Assembly (NCBI RefSeq): GCF_900100695.1
Contig: NZ_FNCF01000002.1
Location: 496,001-560,000, forward strand
Direction: 5' to 3'
DNA from: Klenkia brasiliensis
GTDB lineage: Bacteria > Actinomycetota > Actinomycetes > Mycobacteriales > Geodermatophilaceae
DNA: 64,000 nt
Shown here: positions 33,197 to 41,469 of the stretch, piece after piece
How positions within the stretch are numbered: the stretch's first letter is position 1
Layout: every line of letters starts with the position of its first letter
Notes under the pieces: model-generated
Told to the model about the DNA's origin: nothing
The model's database searches: none
Seen by the model: only the letters and a program-made list of their open reading frames with translations
Translations under genes and position numbers: made by a program

Positions 33197-34646
33197 TGAT
33201 CTCGGTGCCGTCGGCGCGGGTGGTGCGCCATCGGCGTCCGTCTGGGTCCCACCGCACCGAGTAGCCGTGGTGCACCTTCGTGTGGTGCCGTTCGCAGAGC
33301 AGGGCGGTGTTCTCGACGCTGGTCTCGCCGTGGTCGGCGATCCACTCGTCCACGTGGTGGGCATCGCACCACCAGCTGGGGGCGGTGCACCCGGCGAAGA
33401 CGCACCCGCCGTCGCGGGCCTCGGCGGCCCGGCGGATGTGCGGCGGGACCAGCCGCTGGGACCGGCCGATGTTCAGCGGCATGCCGTCGGGGCCGAGGAG
33501 CACCCGGGTGATGACCGAGTCGCAGGCGACCCGCCGGGCGGTCGTGTTGGAGACCTGCTGGCCGGAGCCCAGGCGCGCGGAGCCCGCGACCTCGTCGGTG
33601 TCGAGCAGGTCCTCGGCGGCGATCGTGACCGCGACGTGCGCCCGGTTGCCGCGCAGCACCGGCGTGGTCGCGGCGGCCAGGGCGTTGTCGCAGAGCTGCA
33701 CCAGGGCGTCGGCCATCTGCTGGGCGTGGCTGCGGTCGTCGTCCTTGGTCCGGCCGGCCTGCTGGTAGGCGGTGAGCGCGGTCAGCACCTTCTCGAACCC
33801 GACCGCGTCCCAGCGCCCGTGCGCCGACCCGCCCGAGCCGTCGGTGTCGCGGCTCAGGTGCAGCTCGCGCCGGCGGGTGGGGTCGGGCTCCGGGCCGTCG
33901 GGGTCGATCCAGTCCAGGGTGCGCTTGACCACCGCCGGGAGGGCCTCGGGCTGCGGACCGGTGGCGCAGGCGGTGAGGGTGGCGTCCAGCCCGTCGTCCC
34001 CGTGCACGTCGACGCCGAGGTCGGCCGCTGCCGCCAGCCGGGCGGGGGTGGCCACGCGGGCCACGACGGCGGTCTGGTCGGGGGTGGTGCGGCCAGCGGA
34101 CGCCGCGGCGTCCCACTGCGGGAGCTGCTCGAGCGTGCGGCCGGCGCGGACCAGCCGGGACGCGGTCGCCGGGCTCACGCCCAGGTGCCCGGGCATCCAG
34201 GACCGCAGCGACTTCTGGCCGTCGAACTCGGCGGCCTGTGCGTTCTCCGCGGCCCGGACGGCGTGGGCCAGCGCCGTGTCGACGACGTTGGCCAGCTGCT
34301 GCAGCCCGCGCACCCGGGCCAGCAACGCCGGCGCGACCACGCCGGCACCGCCGGGGGGCGTCACCGCCTCGACCACCTCCCGAGCGGCAGCGAGCACGGC
34401 TGCGACGTCGTCGGGGACGGTCATCGACACCTGCCTGGCCGCGTCCCTGTCGGCGGCCCGCGCAGCCCGGTCGGCCGCGGCGGCGGCCGCACGCGCGGGG
34501 TCGGCGGCCCGCTCCGCTGCCCGGGTGGCTGCGACCTCGGTGTCGAGTTCCGCCCAGGCCGCCGCCACCGCGGAAGGACGGGACGCGGAGAACATCCCGG
34601 AGTCGGGAAAGGGGTCGAACGGCGCGCCGTCGGTCAGCTCTCCCAC
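33159..34646 (-). CDS. DUF222 / HNH endonuclease-domain protein (13E12-repeat type)
   Basis: 495 residues from GTG 34646. An N-terminal Ala/Arg-rich helical DUF222 region (about 85-330; GHLGVSPATASRLVRAGRTLEQLP) precedes a C-terminal HNH nuclease module with CVFAGC, CDAHHVDEW and LLCERHHTKVH. Such 13E12-family proteins are multicopy in actinobacteria, and in mycobacteria several are LexA-controlled. A near-consensus LexA box lies 24 bp upstream of the start. Role unknown; DNA cleavage or repair is suggested by the domain and the box. Confidence 0.88.
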   Translation of the reverse strand: MGELTDGAPFDPFPDSGMFSASRPSAVAAAWAELDTEVAATRAAERAADPARAAAAAADRAARAADRDAARQVSMTVPDDVAAVLAAAREVVEAVTPPGGAGVVAPALLARVRGLQQLANVVDTALAHAVRAAENAQAAEFDGQKSLRSWMPGHLGVSPATASRLVRAGRTLEQLPQWDAAASAGRTTPDQTAVVARVATPARLAAAADLGVDVHGDDGLDATLTACATGPQPEALPAVVKRTLDWIDPDGPEPDPTRRRELHLSRDTDGSGGSAHGRWDAVGFEKVLTALTAYQQAGRTKDDDRSHAQQMADALVQLCDNALAAATTPVLRGNRAHVAVTIAAEDLLDTDEVAGSARLGSGQQVSNTTARRVACDSVITRVLLGPDGMPLNIGRSQRLVPPHIRRAAEARDGGCVFAGCTAPSWWCDAHHVDEWIADHGETSVENTALLCERHHTKVHHGYSVRWDPDGRRWRTTRADGTEIITGYPAGAPTCS

Positions 34647-34669
34647 CGTCGCCCACCCCCTCCGCCTAT

Positions 34670-34685
34670 TCGATCAGGTGTTCGA
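34670..34685. promoter_or_regulatory. LexA (SOS) box upstream of the DUF222-HNH gene
   Basis: TCGATCAGGTGTTCGA matches the actinobacterial TCGAAC-N4-GTTCGA form at 11 of 12 defined positions, in a markedly AT-richer island. A wider ATTCGA/TCGAAT dyad flanks it. Confidence 0.7.
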
Positions 34686-34795
34686 ATTCTACCTCCCCGG
34701 AGTCGACGCGACAACACCAAACAGCAGGTCGAATTAGGTTTTCGCTGAGAGCCCAGGAGCGACACACGGCCGCCCGGGCGCCAGCGGGGGAGTGG

Positions 34796-35176
34796 TCAGC
34801 CGTCCTGGCCTGGCCGGGCCGCGCTCCAGCGCAGGTCGTCCCGGGGGGCGGGTGGCGCGCCGGGGACGCCGGCCCGGGTGCGCATCCAGGCGTGGAGGCG
34901 GTCGAGCACCCGCTGCGCGCGGTCCTCGTCGGCCCGGAGCTCGGCGAGCTGCGGGAAGCCGTCGTCCGTGGGCACCCCCTCCGCAGCCGCGGCAGTGGCG
35001 AGCGCCTGCACCCACCCGGGCCCGAACGCGGACTCGGCGCCGTCGGTCACGACGGCGTGGGCGGCGTCGACCTGGGCGCCCGACTCGAGCAGCAGCTCGA
35101 CCTCGACCCAGGCCAGGAGGGTGTACAGCGACGGCCCCGGCCAGCGGTTCGCTGCTCCGTCCACGGGGGGCTCCAC
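34796..35176 (-). CDS. Hypothetical protein
   Basis: 126 residues from GTG 35176. Mostly helical and acidic (LLAWVEVELLLESGAQVDAAHAVV, FPQLAELRADEDRAQRVLDRLHAW) with no signal peptide or membrane span. G/C third positions support coding in this frame. No strong Shine-Dalgarno, so the start is uncertain. Family not recognised. Confidence 0.55.
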   Translation of the reverse strand: MEPPVDGAANRWPGPSLYTLLAWVEVELLLESGAQVDAAHAVVTDGAESAFGPGWVQALATAAAAEGVPTDDGFPQLAELRADEDRAQRVLDRLHAWMRTRAGVPGAPPAPRDDLRWSAARPGQDG

Positions 35177-35279
35177 GCCGGCAGGGTGGCACGGCTGCGC
35201 ACCGGGCGCCGGGTCCGATGAGGAACGGCCCGGACGGCGGTCCTCACCGGTGGACGTCCACCACGAGAACGAGGTCACC

Positions 35280-35969
35280 GTGAAGCTGCTGCTCACCTCC
35301 GGCGGGATCACCAACCCGACGATCCACGAGGCCCTGGTCGACCTGCTCGGCAAGCCCGTCGAGCAGGCGAGCGCGCTGTGCATCCCGACCGCGCAGTGGG
35401 GCCACCCGGTGTGCGGTCCGGCGTCGGCGCGGGCCTTCGTCGCGGGGCAGCCACCCTCGGGCTCGATGACCGGGCTCGGCTGGGCATCGCTGGGCCTCCT
35501 GGAGCTCACCGCCCTGCCCACCGTCGACCGGGACCGCTGGGTCGGCTGGGTCCGGGAGGCCGACGCGCTGCTGGTCGACGGCGGCGACGCGACCTACCTG
35601 CACCACTGGCTGCGCGCCTCCGGCCTGGCCGACCTGCTGCCCGAGCTCACCGACACCGTCTGGGTCGGTGTCAGCGCCGGCAGCATGGTGCTGACCCCGC
35701 GCATCGGCGACCTGTTCGTCGAGTGGTCCGGTGCCCCCGACGACCGGACCCTCGGCCTCGTGGACTTCTCGCTCTTCCCGCACCTGGACGCGTTCCCGAC
35801 CAACACCGTGGCCGCCGCCGAGGAGTGGGCCGCGGACATCGGCGGCCCGGCGTACGCGATCGACGAGCAGACGGCGCTGCGGGTGGTCGACGGCCGGGTC
35901 GACGTCGTCTCCGAGGGCCGGTGGCGCCGCTTCCCCAGCGGTCAGGACGCCGGGGACGTCAGGTCGTAG
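35280..35969 (+). CDS. Peptidase family S51 (peptidase E-like)
   Basis: 229 residues from GTG 35280. The class-I-glutaminase-like S51 fold is shown by LLLTSGGITNP at the N-terminus, DALLVDGGDATYLHHW, the nucleophile GVSAGSM and FSLFPHLD with the probable catalytic His. Cytoplasmic dipeptidase-type hydrolase. Its last 28 bp overlap the convergent GT39-type gene. Confidence 0.85.
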   Translation: MKLLLTSGGITNPTIHEALVDLLGKPVEQASALCIPTAQWGHPVCGPASARAFVAGQPPSGSMTGLGWASLGLLELTALPTVDRDRWVGWVREADALLVDGGDATYLHHWLRASGLADLLPELTDTVWVGVSAGSMVLTPRIGDLFVEWSGAPDDRTLGLVDFSLFPHLDAFPTNTVAAAEEWAADIGGPAYAIDEQTALRVVDGRVDVVSEGRWRRFPSGQDAGDVRS

Positions 35970-37858
35970 ACGGTCTCCCCGTCCACCGTCTGCGCGGTGA
36001 AGGTCGCGGCCACCCACTGCCCGATCCGGCTGGCCGGCCCACCGCCCCCGCGCCCGGTGCCGTCCCCGATGAACCAGTGCACGTCGCCGGCCGCGACCCA
36101 GGCCTGGAACTGCGCCAGCGTCGGGCTCGGGTCGCGGCCGCTGAAGCCGCCGATGGCCATCACCGGGTCCCCGGTCGCCAGCTGGTACAGCGCGGCGGTC
36201 TGCGACCCGATCGTGGCGGCGACCCACCGGTAGGACCCGGCGCCGGGCTCCAGGAGCGCGACGACGTCCGCCGACGCGGTCCGGTCCCCGCCCGCGCCGG
36301 CCGGTCGGTCACCACGGCCCGTCGTCGCCTGCCCGCCGGGGAACTGGCCGTCGTCCGAGCCGCTGGGGACGCCACCCGGGGAGCCGCTCGACGGCCGGGT
36401 GCCGCCGCCGCGGGGACCGGCGAAGGCCGACGTCCCACCGGCCACGGTCGGCCCGGCCGTCGGCATCGACCCGGTGTGCGACGTCGCGACGGTCTGCACC
36501 GCGTACGCCGTCGGCCCCGCGAGGACGGCGACCACCGCCACCGCCGCGGCGAGCCGGCGCAGCCTGCCGATCACCAACCCGACCGCCGCGGCCAGGCCCA
36601 GCACGAGCACCGCCCAGCGCAGCCACGGCAGGAAGTCCGCCGACCGCCCGAGCAGCACCCACGCCCACACCGCGGTCACCGCGGCCGTGGCCGCGAGGAC
36701 CACCCGCGCCCCGCGCTGCCACGCCAGCCCGGCCCCGATGCCGACCAGCGCGGCGACCGCGGGCGCCATCGCCACGGTGTAGTAGCCGTGGAACGTCCCG
36801 CTCATCAGGCTGAGCACCAGCGCGGTCACCACCAGCCAGCTGCCCCACACGAGCAGGCCGGCGCGCACCTGGTCGGTGCGCGGGCGGCGGGCCGTCCAGA
36901 CCAGCCCGGCGACCAGCGCGATGATCGCCGCCGGCAGCAGCCACGCCACCTGGCCCCCGAGGTCGGCGCCGAACATCCGCAGCAGCCCCGGGTCCCCCGA
37001 GCGCGGACCGGCGCCGCTCCCGTCGAGCCGGTCCAGCCCGTTGTAGCCCAGCGCCAGCTCCAGCACCGAGTCGTCGGTCGAGCCGCCGACGTAGGGCCGG
37101 GAGCCCGCCGGCCACAGCTGCACGACCGCCACCCACCAGCCGCCGGCCACCAGCAGCGCGGCGCCCGCGGCGAGCAGGTGACCCAGCCGCCGCCGCACCG
37201 GCCCGGGCGCGACCACCAGGTACACCAGGGCGAAGCCGGGCAGCACCAGGAAGGCCTGCAGCATCTTGGCCAGGAAGGCCGTCCCGACCAGCGCGCCGGC
37301 CAGCACCACCCAGCGCAGCGCCCACGGGCTGCCCAGTGCCCGCACCAGCGCGTACCCCGCCGCGGTGAGCAGCAGCACGAGCAGCGCGTCGGGGTTGTCG
37401 AACCGGAACATCAGGACGGCGACCGGGGTCAGCGCCATGGCCGCCCCCGCCAGCAGCGCCGGTCCGGCCCGGCCGACCGTCCGGCGCACCGCGGCCACCA
37501 CCAGCGCCACGGTGGCCACGCCCATCAGCGCCTGCGGCACGAGCAGCGACCACGAGCTCAGCCCGAACAGCCGCACCGACAGGCCCATGACCCACAGAGA
37601 CGCCGGGGTCTTGTCCACGGTGATGGAGTTCCCGGCGTCCAGCGAGCCGAAGAAGAACGCCTTCCAGCTCTGCGACCCGGCCTGCGCGGCCGCGGCGTAG
37701 AACTCGTTGCCGTACCCGTTGGCCGACAGCCCCCAGAGGTGGAGGACGGCGGTGGCCGCGAGCAGCGCGGCCAGGGCGGGCCGCGCCCACCGCGGCCGCG
37801 CCGGTCCGGGGGTGCCGGCGGGGGCGGCCGGTGCGTCCAGCAGCGAGGTCACCGGCAC
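35942..37858 (-). CDS. GT39/ArnT-like membrane glycosyltransferase
   Basis: 638 residues from GTG 37858. Ten or more membrane helices occupy residues about 20-430; the first extracytoplasmic loop has GYGNEFYAAA and the second ITVDKTPASLW, the acidic motifs of polyprenyl-phosphate-sugar-dependent (PMT/ArnT) transferases. A Gly/Ser/Pro-rich linker (about 455-510) leads to a C-terminal soluble domain (AGSYRWVAATIGSQTAALYQLATG, DVHWFIGDG) exposed outside. Probably transfers a mannose-type sugar to a cell-envelope acceptor. Confidence 0.88.
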   Translation of the reverse strand: MPVTSLLDAPAAPAGTPGPARPRWARPALAALLAATAVLHLWGLSANGYGNEFYAAAAQAGSQSWKAFFFGSLDAGNSITVDKTPASLWVMGLSVRLFGLSSWSLLVPQALMGVATVALVVAAVRRTVGRAGPALLAGAAMALTPVAVLMFRFDNPDALLVLLLTAAGYALVRALGSPWALRWVVLAGALVGTAFLAKMLQAFLVLPGFALVYLVVAPGPVRRRLGHLLAAGAALLVAGGWWVAVVQLWPAGSRPYVGGSTDDSVLELALGYNGLDRLDGSGAGPRSGDPGLLRMFGADLGGQVAWLLPAAIIALVAGLVWTARRPRTDQVRAGLLVWGSWLVVTALVLSLMSGTFHGYYTVAMAPAVAALVGIGAGLAWQRGARVVLAATAAVTAVWAWVLLGRSADFLPWLRWAVLVLGLAAAVGLVIGRLRRLAAAVAVVAVLAGPTAYAVQTVATSHTGSMPTAGPTVAGGTSAFAGPRGGGTRPSSGSPGGVPSGSDDGQFPGGQATTGRGDRPAGAGGDRTASADVVALLEPGAGSYRWVAATIGSQTAALYQLATGDPVMAIGGFSGRDPSPTLAQFQAWVAAGDVHWFIGDGTGRGGGGPASRIGQWVAATFTAQTVDGETVYDLTSPAS

Positions 37859-37996
37859 ACGGTGCGCCCACGACCTGCACAGCGGCCGGGGAGGACCCCC
37901 GTGATGGCTGTGCGGCCGTCCGGACCGGGTGCACCAGGTCGCGCCGGGCGTGCTGAGCACCCATCGTGTGGGCCACCCACCGACCCGGAGGACGAC

Positions 37997-38419
37997 GTGC
38001 CAGCAGCCAGGCAACCCGAGGACGCGGCCGACCTGAGGTCCTGGCGGCGCACGGGTCTGGTGGTCGGGTACGCGGCTCTGCTCTGCTTCACGGCCGCGGT
38101 CGTCGTCCGGGTCGCCGTCGGCCGCAGCACCGCGACCACGGTGCTGGCTGTGGGCGCAGTCCTGACGGCGATCGTGTCCGCGATCTACCTGCAACGCGTC
38201 GCGTCCGATCCCGGGATGGCGGGCCTGCCGACCACGGCCCGGCTCCGGCGGCTGGGGTCGCTGGCGAGCACGTCCTACGTCGTCGCGCTGCTGGTCAACG
38301 CATTCGTCCCCGACGGGGGCGGGCCGTGGGCGCTGCTGCCGGCGGTGCCGGGCAGCGTCGCCGTCGTCGCCGGGGTCGCCGCCCTGGTGCTGGCCACCAG
38401 GACCCGGGTCCCCGGCTGA
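37997..38419 (+). CDS. Small four-helix membrane protein
   Basis: 140 residues from GTG 37997 with GGAGG 5 nt upstream. Four hydrophobic segments (LVVGYAALLCFTAAVVVRVAV, ATTVLAVGAVLTAIVSAIYL, TSYVVALLVNAFV, VAVVAGVAALVLAT) and a short hydrophilic N-terminus. Divergent from the GT39-type gene; function unknown. Confidence 0.65.
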   Translation: MPAARQPEDAADLRSWRRTGLVVGYAALLCFTAAVVVRVAVGRSTATTVLAVGAVLTAIVSAIYLQRVASDPGMAGLPTTARLRRLGSLASTSYVVALLVNAFVPDGGGPWALLPAVPGSVAVVAGVAALVLATRTRVPG

Positions 38420-38431
38420 CGACCTGCGGGG

Positions 38432-38818
38432 TCAGCTGCCGGGCGGCCGCTCGTCGCGCACGTGGAAGCGGTGCCACAGGCCCGACAGCTGCAGCGGGCG
38501 GGCCACGACGGTGCTGCCCACCAGCAGCTCCAGCTCTGCGCCGCGGCCCTCGAGCATGCGGTGCAGCTGGACGACGGTGGACAGGCCGGCGGAGTTGAGG
38601 AACGTGACGCCGTGCAGGTCCAGCAGCACCCGTGACGGCGGGTCGGCACCCAGCAGCAGGTCGGTGACCTCGCGGATGACCGGGCGCCGGGCCTCGGCGG
38701 TGAACTCGCCGGTGACCGTGAGGCGGGCGCCGTCCGGGCCGGTCCGGTCCACCCGCACCTCCGGGGCGTCGGGGGCGGACTCGGCGGGGGCGGGCGGCGG
38801 ATCACCAGGACTCGTCAC
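38432..38818 (-). CDS. STAS-domain anti-anti-sigma-like protein
   Basis: 128 residues from GTG 38818. STAS signature: RLTVTGEFTAEARRPVIREV, VLLDLHGVTFLNSAGLSTVVQLHRML. The NSAGL loop keeps the serine that is phosphorylated in SpoIIAA/RsbV-like antagonists. It follows the histidine-kinase gene by 55 bp on the same strand and may be co-transcribed, though no partner anti-sigma kinase is nearby. Confidence 0.85.
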   Translation of the reverse strand: MTSPGDPPPAPAESAPDAPEVRVDRTGPDGARLTVTGEFTAEARRPVIREVTDLLLGADPPSRVLLDLHGVTFLNSAGLSTVVQLHRMLEGRGAELELLVGSTVVARPLQLSGLWHRFHVRDERPPGS

Positions 38819-38873
38819 GCCGCGCCCCTACCCGGCGACGACGCAGGTCACGCCTCGGCGTGCCGGGAAGTGA

Positions 38874-40439
38874 TCACCGGGCGTCGTCGACCAGCGACGC
38901 GTCGGCCTCCAGCTCCGGGTCGAGGTCGGCCGTCACCACCGTCGCGTGCGGCAACCGGATGGTGAACGCCGTCCGGCCGGGGCCGCCGGCGACGGCCACC
39001 GTGCCGTGGTGGGCGGTCACCACGGCGTCCACGATGGCCAGCCCCAGCCCCGTGGAGCCGGCCTGCCGCGAGCGGGAGGAGTCGCCGCGGGCGAACCGCT
39101 CGAACACGTGCGCCTGCAGCTGCGGCGGGATGCCCGGGCCGTCGTCGACGACCTCCACCACCGCCCAGCCGTCCTCGGTGCGCAACCGCGCGGTGGCGGT
39201 GGTGCCGGCCGGGGTGTGCGTGCGGACGTTGGCCAGCAGGTTCGCCAGCACCTGGTGCAGCCGGGCGCCGTCCCCGGGCACCACCACGCCATGGTCGGGC
39301 AGGTCGACCCGCCAGCGGTGGTCCGGGCCGGCGACGTGGGCGTCGGAGACGGCGTCGACCAGCAGCGCGGCCAGGTCCACCTCGTCGACCGACAGGTCGC
39401 GGCCGGCGTCCAGCCGGGCCAGCAGCAGCAGGTCCTCCACCAGCCCCGACATCCGCACCGCCTCGGACTCCACCCGGCGCAGCGCGTGGCCCACCTCGGG
39501 CTGGACGTCGGCGTGCTGGCGGCGGACCAGCTCGGCGTAGCCGCGGATGGAGGCCAGCGGCGTGCGGAGCTCGTGGCTGGCGTCGGCGACGAACTGCCGG
39601 ACCTGGGTCTCCGACGCCTGCCGGGCGGCCAGCGAGCCCTCGACGTGGTCGAGCATCGTGTTCAGCGCGGCCCCGACCTGGCCGACCTCGGTGCGCCTGT
39701 CGGTGTCGGCCGGCGGCACCCGCTCGGCCAGCTGCACCTCACCGGTGGACAGCTCCAGCTGCGAGACCCGGGTCGCGGTGGCCGCGACCCGGTCCAGCGG
39801 CCGCAGCTGCCGCCGGATGGTCAGCCCCGCGGCCAGCGCGGCGAGCAGGACGGCGACCACCCCGGCGACCAGCTCGACCAGCACCAGCCGGGTCAGTGCC
39901 TTGCTGACCCCCTCCAGGGGCAGACCGGTGACGACGACGGCGCCGTCGTTGACCGTCTCGGCGACCACCCGGTACTCGCCCAGCCCCTCGCCGAGGTCGA
40001 CCGTCTCGGGCCGCGTGTCGGCGGTGAGCCCGGCCAGCAGCGCCTTCTGCGCCGTGGACAGCCCGGTGTAGTCACCGGCCCGGTCCACGAGGACGGCGTT
40101 GGTCACCTGCCCGCCCTCGACGTAGGCCACGACGGTGCCCTCGCCCTGCCCCGGGCCGCCGAGCTCCTCGGGGCCCTGCACGGGTGGCTGACCACTGGCC
40201 GGCGCGCCACCGGGGGGCTGGTCGTCGTAGTCGTAGACCTGGCGCAGCGCACGCTCCCCGGCCCCGCCGAGCCCCTCGTCGACCTGCTGCACCAGCTGGT
40301 GCCGCAGGGTGAGGGTCGAGGCCAGGCACACCACGCCCAGGACCAGCACGGTCGGGACGAGGAAGGCCACCAGCAGCCGAGCCCGCAGCGAGAGCCGCCG
40401 GCGGGCGGGTCGGGCTGCGGGCTCGGTGCGGGCGGTCAT
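38874..40439 (-). CDS. Sensor histidine kinase (electron-transfer operon)
   Basis: 521 residues from ATG 40439. Two transmembrane helices (LLVAFLVPTVLVLGVVCLAS and LVLVELVAGVVAVLLAALAAGL) enclose a sensor domain of about 140 residues; then HAMP, HisKA (phospho-acceptor in DASHELRTPLASIRGYAELV) and HATPase_c (LANLLANVRTHT, DDGPGIP, STGLGLAIVDAVV). Starts 8 bp after its response regulator and ends the seven-gene operon. Confidence 0.94.
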   Translation of the reverse strand: MTARTEPAARPARRRLSLRARLLVAFLVPTVLVLGVVCLASTLTLRHQLVQQVDEGLGGAGERALRQVYDYDDQPPGGAPASGQPPVQGPEELGGPGQGEGTVVAYVEGGQVTNAVLVDRAGDYTGLSTAQKALLAGLTADTRPETVDLGEGLGEYRVVAETVNDGAVVVTGLPLEGVSKALTRLVLVELVAGVVAVLLAALAAGLTIRRQLRPLDRVAATATRVSQLELSTGEVQLAERVPPADTDRRTEVGQVGAALNTMLDHVEGSLAARQASETQVRQFVADASHELRTPLASIRGYAELVRRQHADVQPEVGHALRRVESEAVRMSGLVEDLLLLARLDAGRDLSVDEVDLAALLVDAVSDAHVAGPDHRWRVDLPDHGVVVPGDGARLHQVLANLLANVRTHTPAGTTATARLRTEDGWAVVEVVDDGPGIPPQLQAHVFERFARGDSSRSRQAGSTGLGLAIVDAVVTAHHGTVAVAGGPGRTAFTIRLPHATVVTADLDPELEADASLVDDAR

Positions 40440-40447
40440 GCGTCCTG

Positions 40448-41212
40448 TCAGACGGCGGGCTTGATCACGTAGCCGGCGCCCCGCAGCGTGTGGATCATCG
40501 GGGTGCGGCCGGCGTCGATCTTGCGGCGCAGGTAGGAGATGTAGAGCTCGACGATGTTGCCCTGGCCGCCGAAGTCGTACTGCCAGACGCGGTCGAGGAT
40601 CTGGGCCTTGGACAGCACCCGCTTCGGGTTGCGCATCAGGTAGCGCAGCAGCTCGAACTCGGTGGCGGTCAGCCGGATGTCGTCGCCGCCGCGGGTGACC
40701 TCGTGCGACTCCTCGTCCAGGGTCAGGTCGCCCACGACCAGCAGGCCGTCGTCGGTGACCGCGCGGGAGGTGCGGCGCAGCAGGCCGCGCAGCCGGGCGG
40801 CGACCTCCTCCAGGGAGAAGGGCTTGGTGACGTAGTCGTCGCCACCGGCGGTGAGACCGGCGATGCGATCCTCGACGGCGTCCTTGGCGGTGAGGAAGAC
40901 GACCGGCACGAGCGGGGAGTCCGCGCGCAGCCGGCGCAGCACCTCCAGGCCGTCCATGTCGGGGAGCATGACATCCAGGACCACCGCGTCGGGGCGGAAC
41001 TCCCGCGCGGCGCGCACGGCCTCGGCGCCGTCGGCGGCGGTCTTGACGTCCCAGCCCTCGTAGCGGAGGGCCAGGGAGAGCAGCTCGCAGATCGAGCGCT
41101 CGTCGTCGACGACGAGCACCCGCAGGGCGCTGCCGTCCGGGCGGGTGAGCTGGGCCCGGGAGGCATTGGCGGTCCCGGCGGGGCGAGAGTCGATCGCGGT
41201 CATGGCGCTCAC
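40448..41212 (-). CDS. OmpR-family response regulator
   Basis: 254 residues. GTG 41212 is preferred over ATG 41203 because its GTGA overlaps the ferredoxin stop, as at every other junction in this operon, and AAGGA precedes it. Receiver domain: VDDERSICEL, phosphorylated Asp in VVLDVMLPDMDG, FLTAKD, YVTKPF. Winged-helix output: TATEFELLRYLMRNP, IVELYISYLRRKI, TLRGAGYVIKP. Pairs with the following kinase. Confidence 0.94.
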   Translation of the reverse strand: MSAMTAIDSRPAGTANASRAQLTRPDGSALRVLVVDDERSICELLSLALRYEGWDVKTAADGAEAVRAAREFRPDAVVLDVMLPDMDGLEVLRRLRADSPLVPVVFLTAKDAVEDRIAGLTAGGDDYVTKPFSLEEVAARLRGLLRRTSRAVTDDGLLVVGDLTLDEESHEVTRGGDDIRLTATEFELLRYLMRNPKRVLSKAQILDRVWQYDFGGQGNIVELYISYLRRKIDAGRTPMIHTLRGAGYVIKPAV

Positions 41213-41469
41213 TGTGGGGTCCTTCCCTGCGCGCTTCCTGTGAACCTTCCAGGAAGTGGCTGTCGGGCATCGGTGCGCTCCAGCAGGAGGGCCCGCGCCG
41301 GGCAGGCCGCGACGGCGCGGCGGGCCGGCCGGTGCAGCTCGCGGGGCAGCTCCCCGGCGGCCAGTAGCGGGTAGCCCCACTCGTCCAGCGCGACCGCCTC
41401 GGGCAGCAGCTCGGCGCAGGCGCCGTGGCCGGTGCAGGCGATCGGGTCCACCCGTAGCCGCTCGCTCAC
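41209..41469 (-). CDS. [3Fe-4S]-type ferredoxin
   Basis: 86 residues from GTG 41469. Three cluster cysteines in DPIACTGHGACAELLPE and AVAACPARAL, the arrangement of actinobacterial single-cluster [3Fe-4S] ferredoxins; PEAVALDEWGYP is also characteristic. GTGA overlaps on both sides. Probably passes electrons between the NuoF-like protein and the haem membrane protein. Confidence 0.88.
   Translation of the reverse strand: MSERLRVDPIACTGHGACAELLPEAVALDEWGYPLLAAGELPRELHRPARRAVAACPARALLLERTDARQPLPGRFTGSAQGRTPQ

Noticed and set aside
35378-37990. Long plus-strand open frame upstream of the small membrane protein at 37997
   Set aside because: It is the antisense shadow of the GT39-type gene; only the part after GTG 37997 has real coding features.
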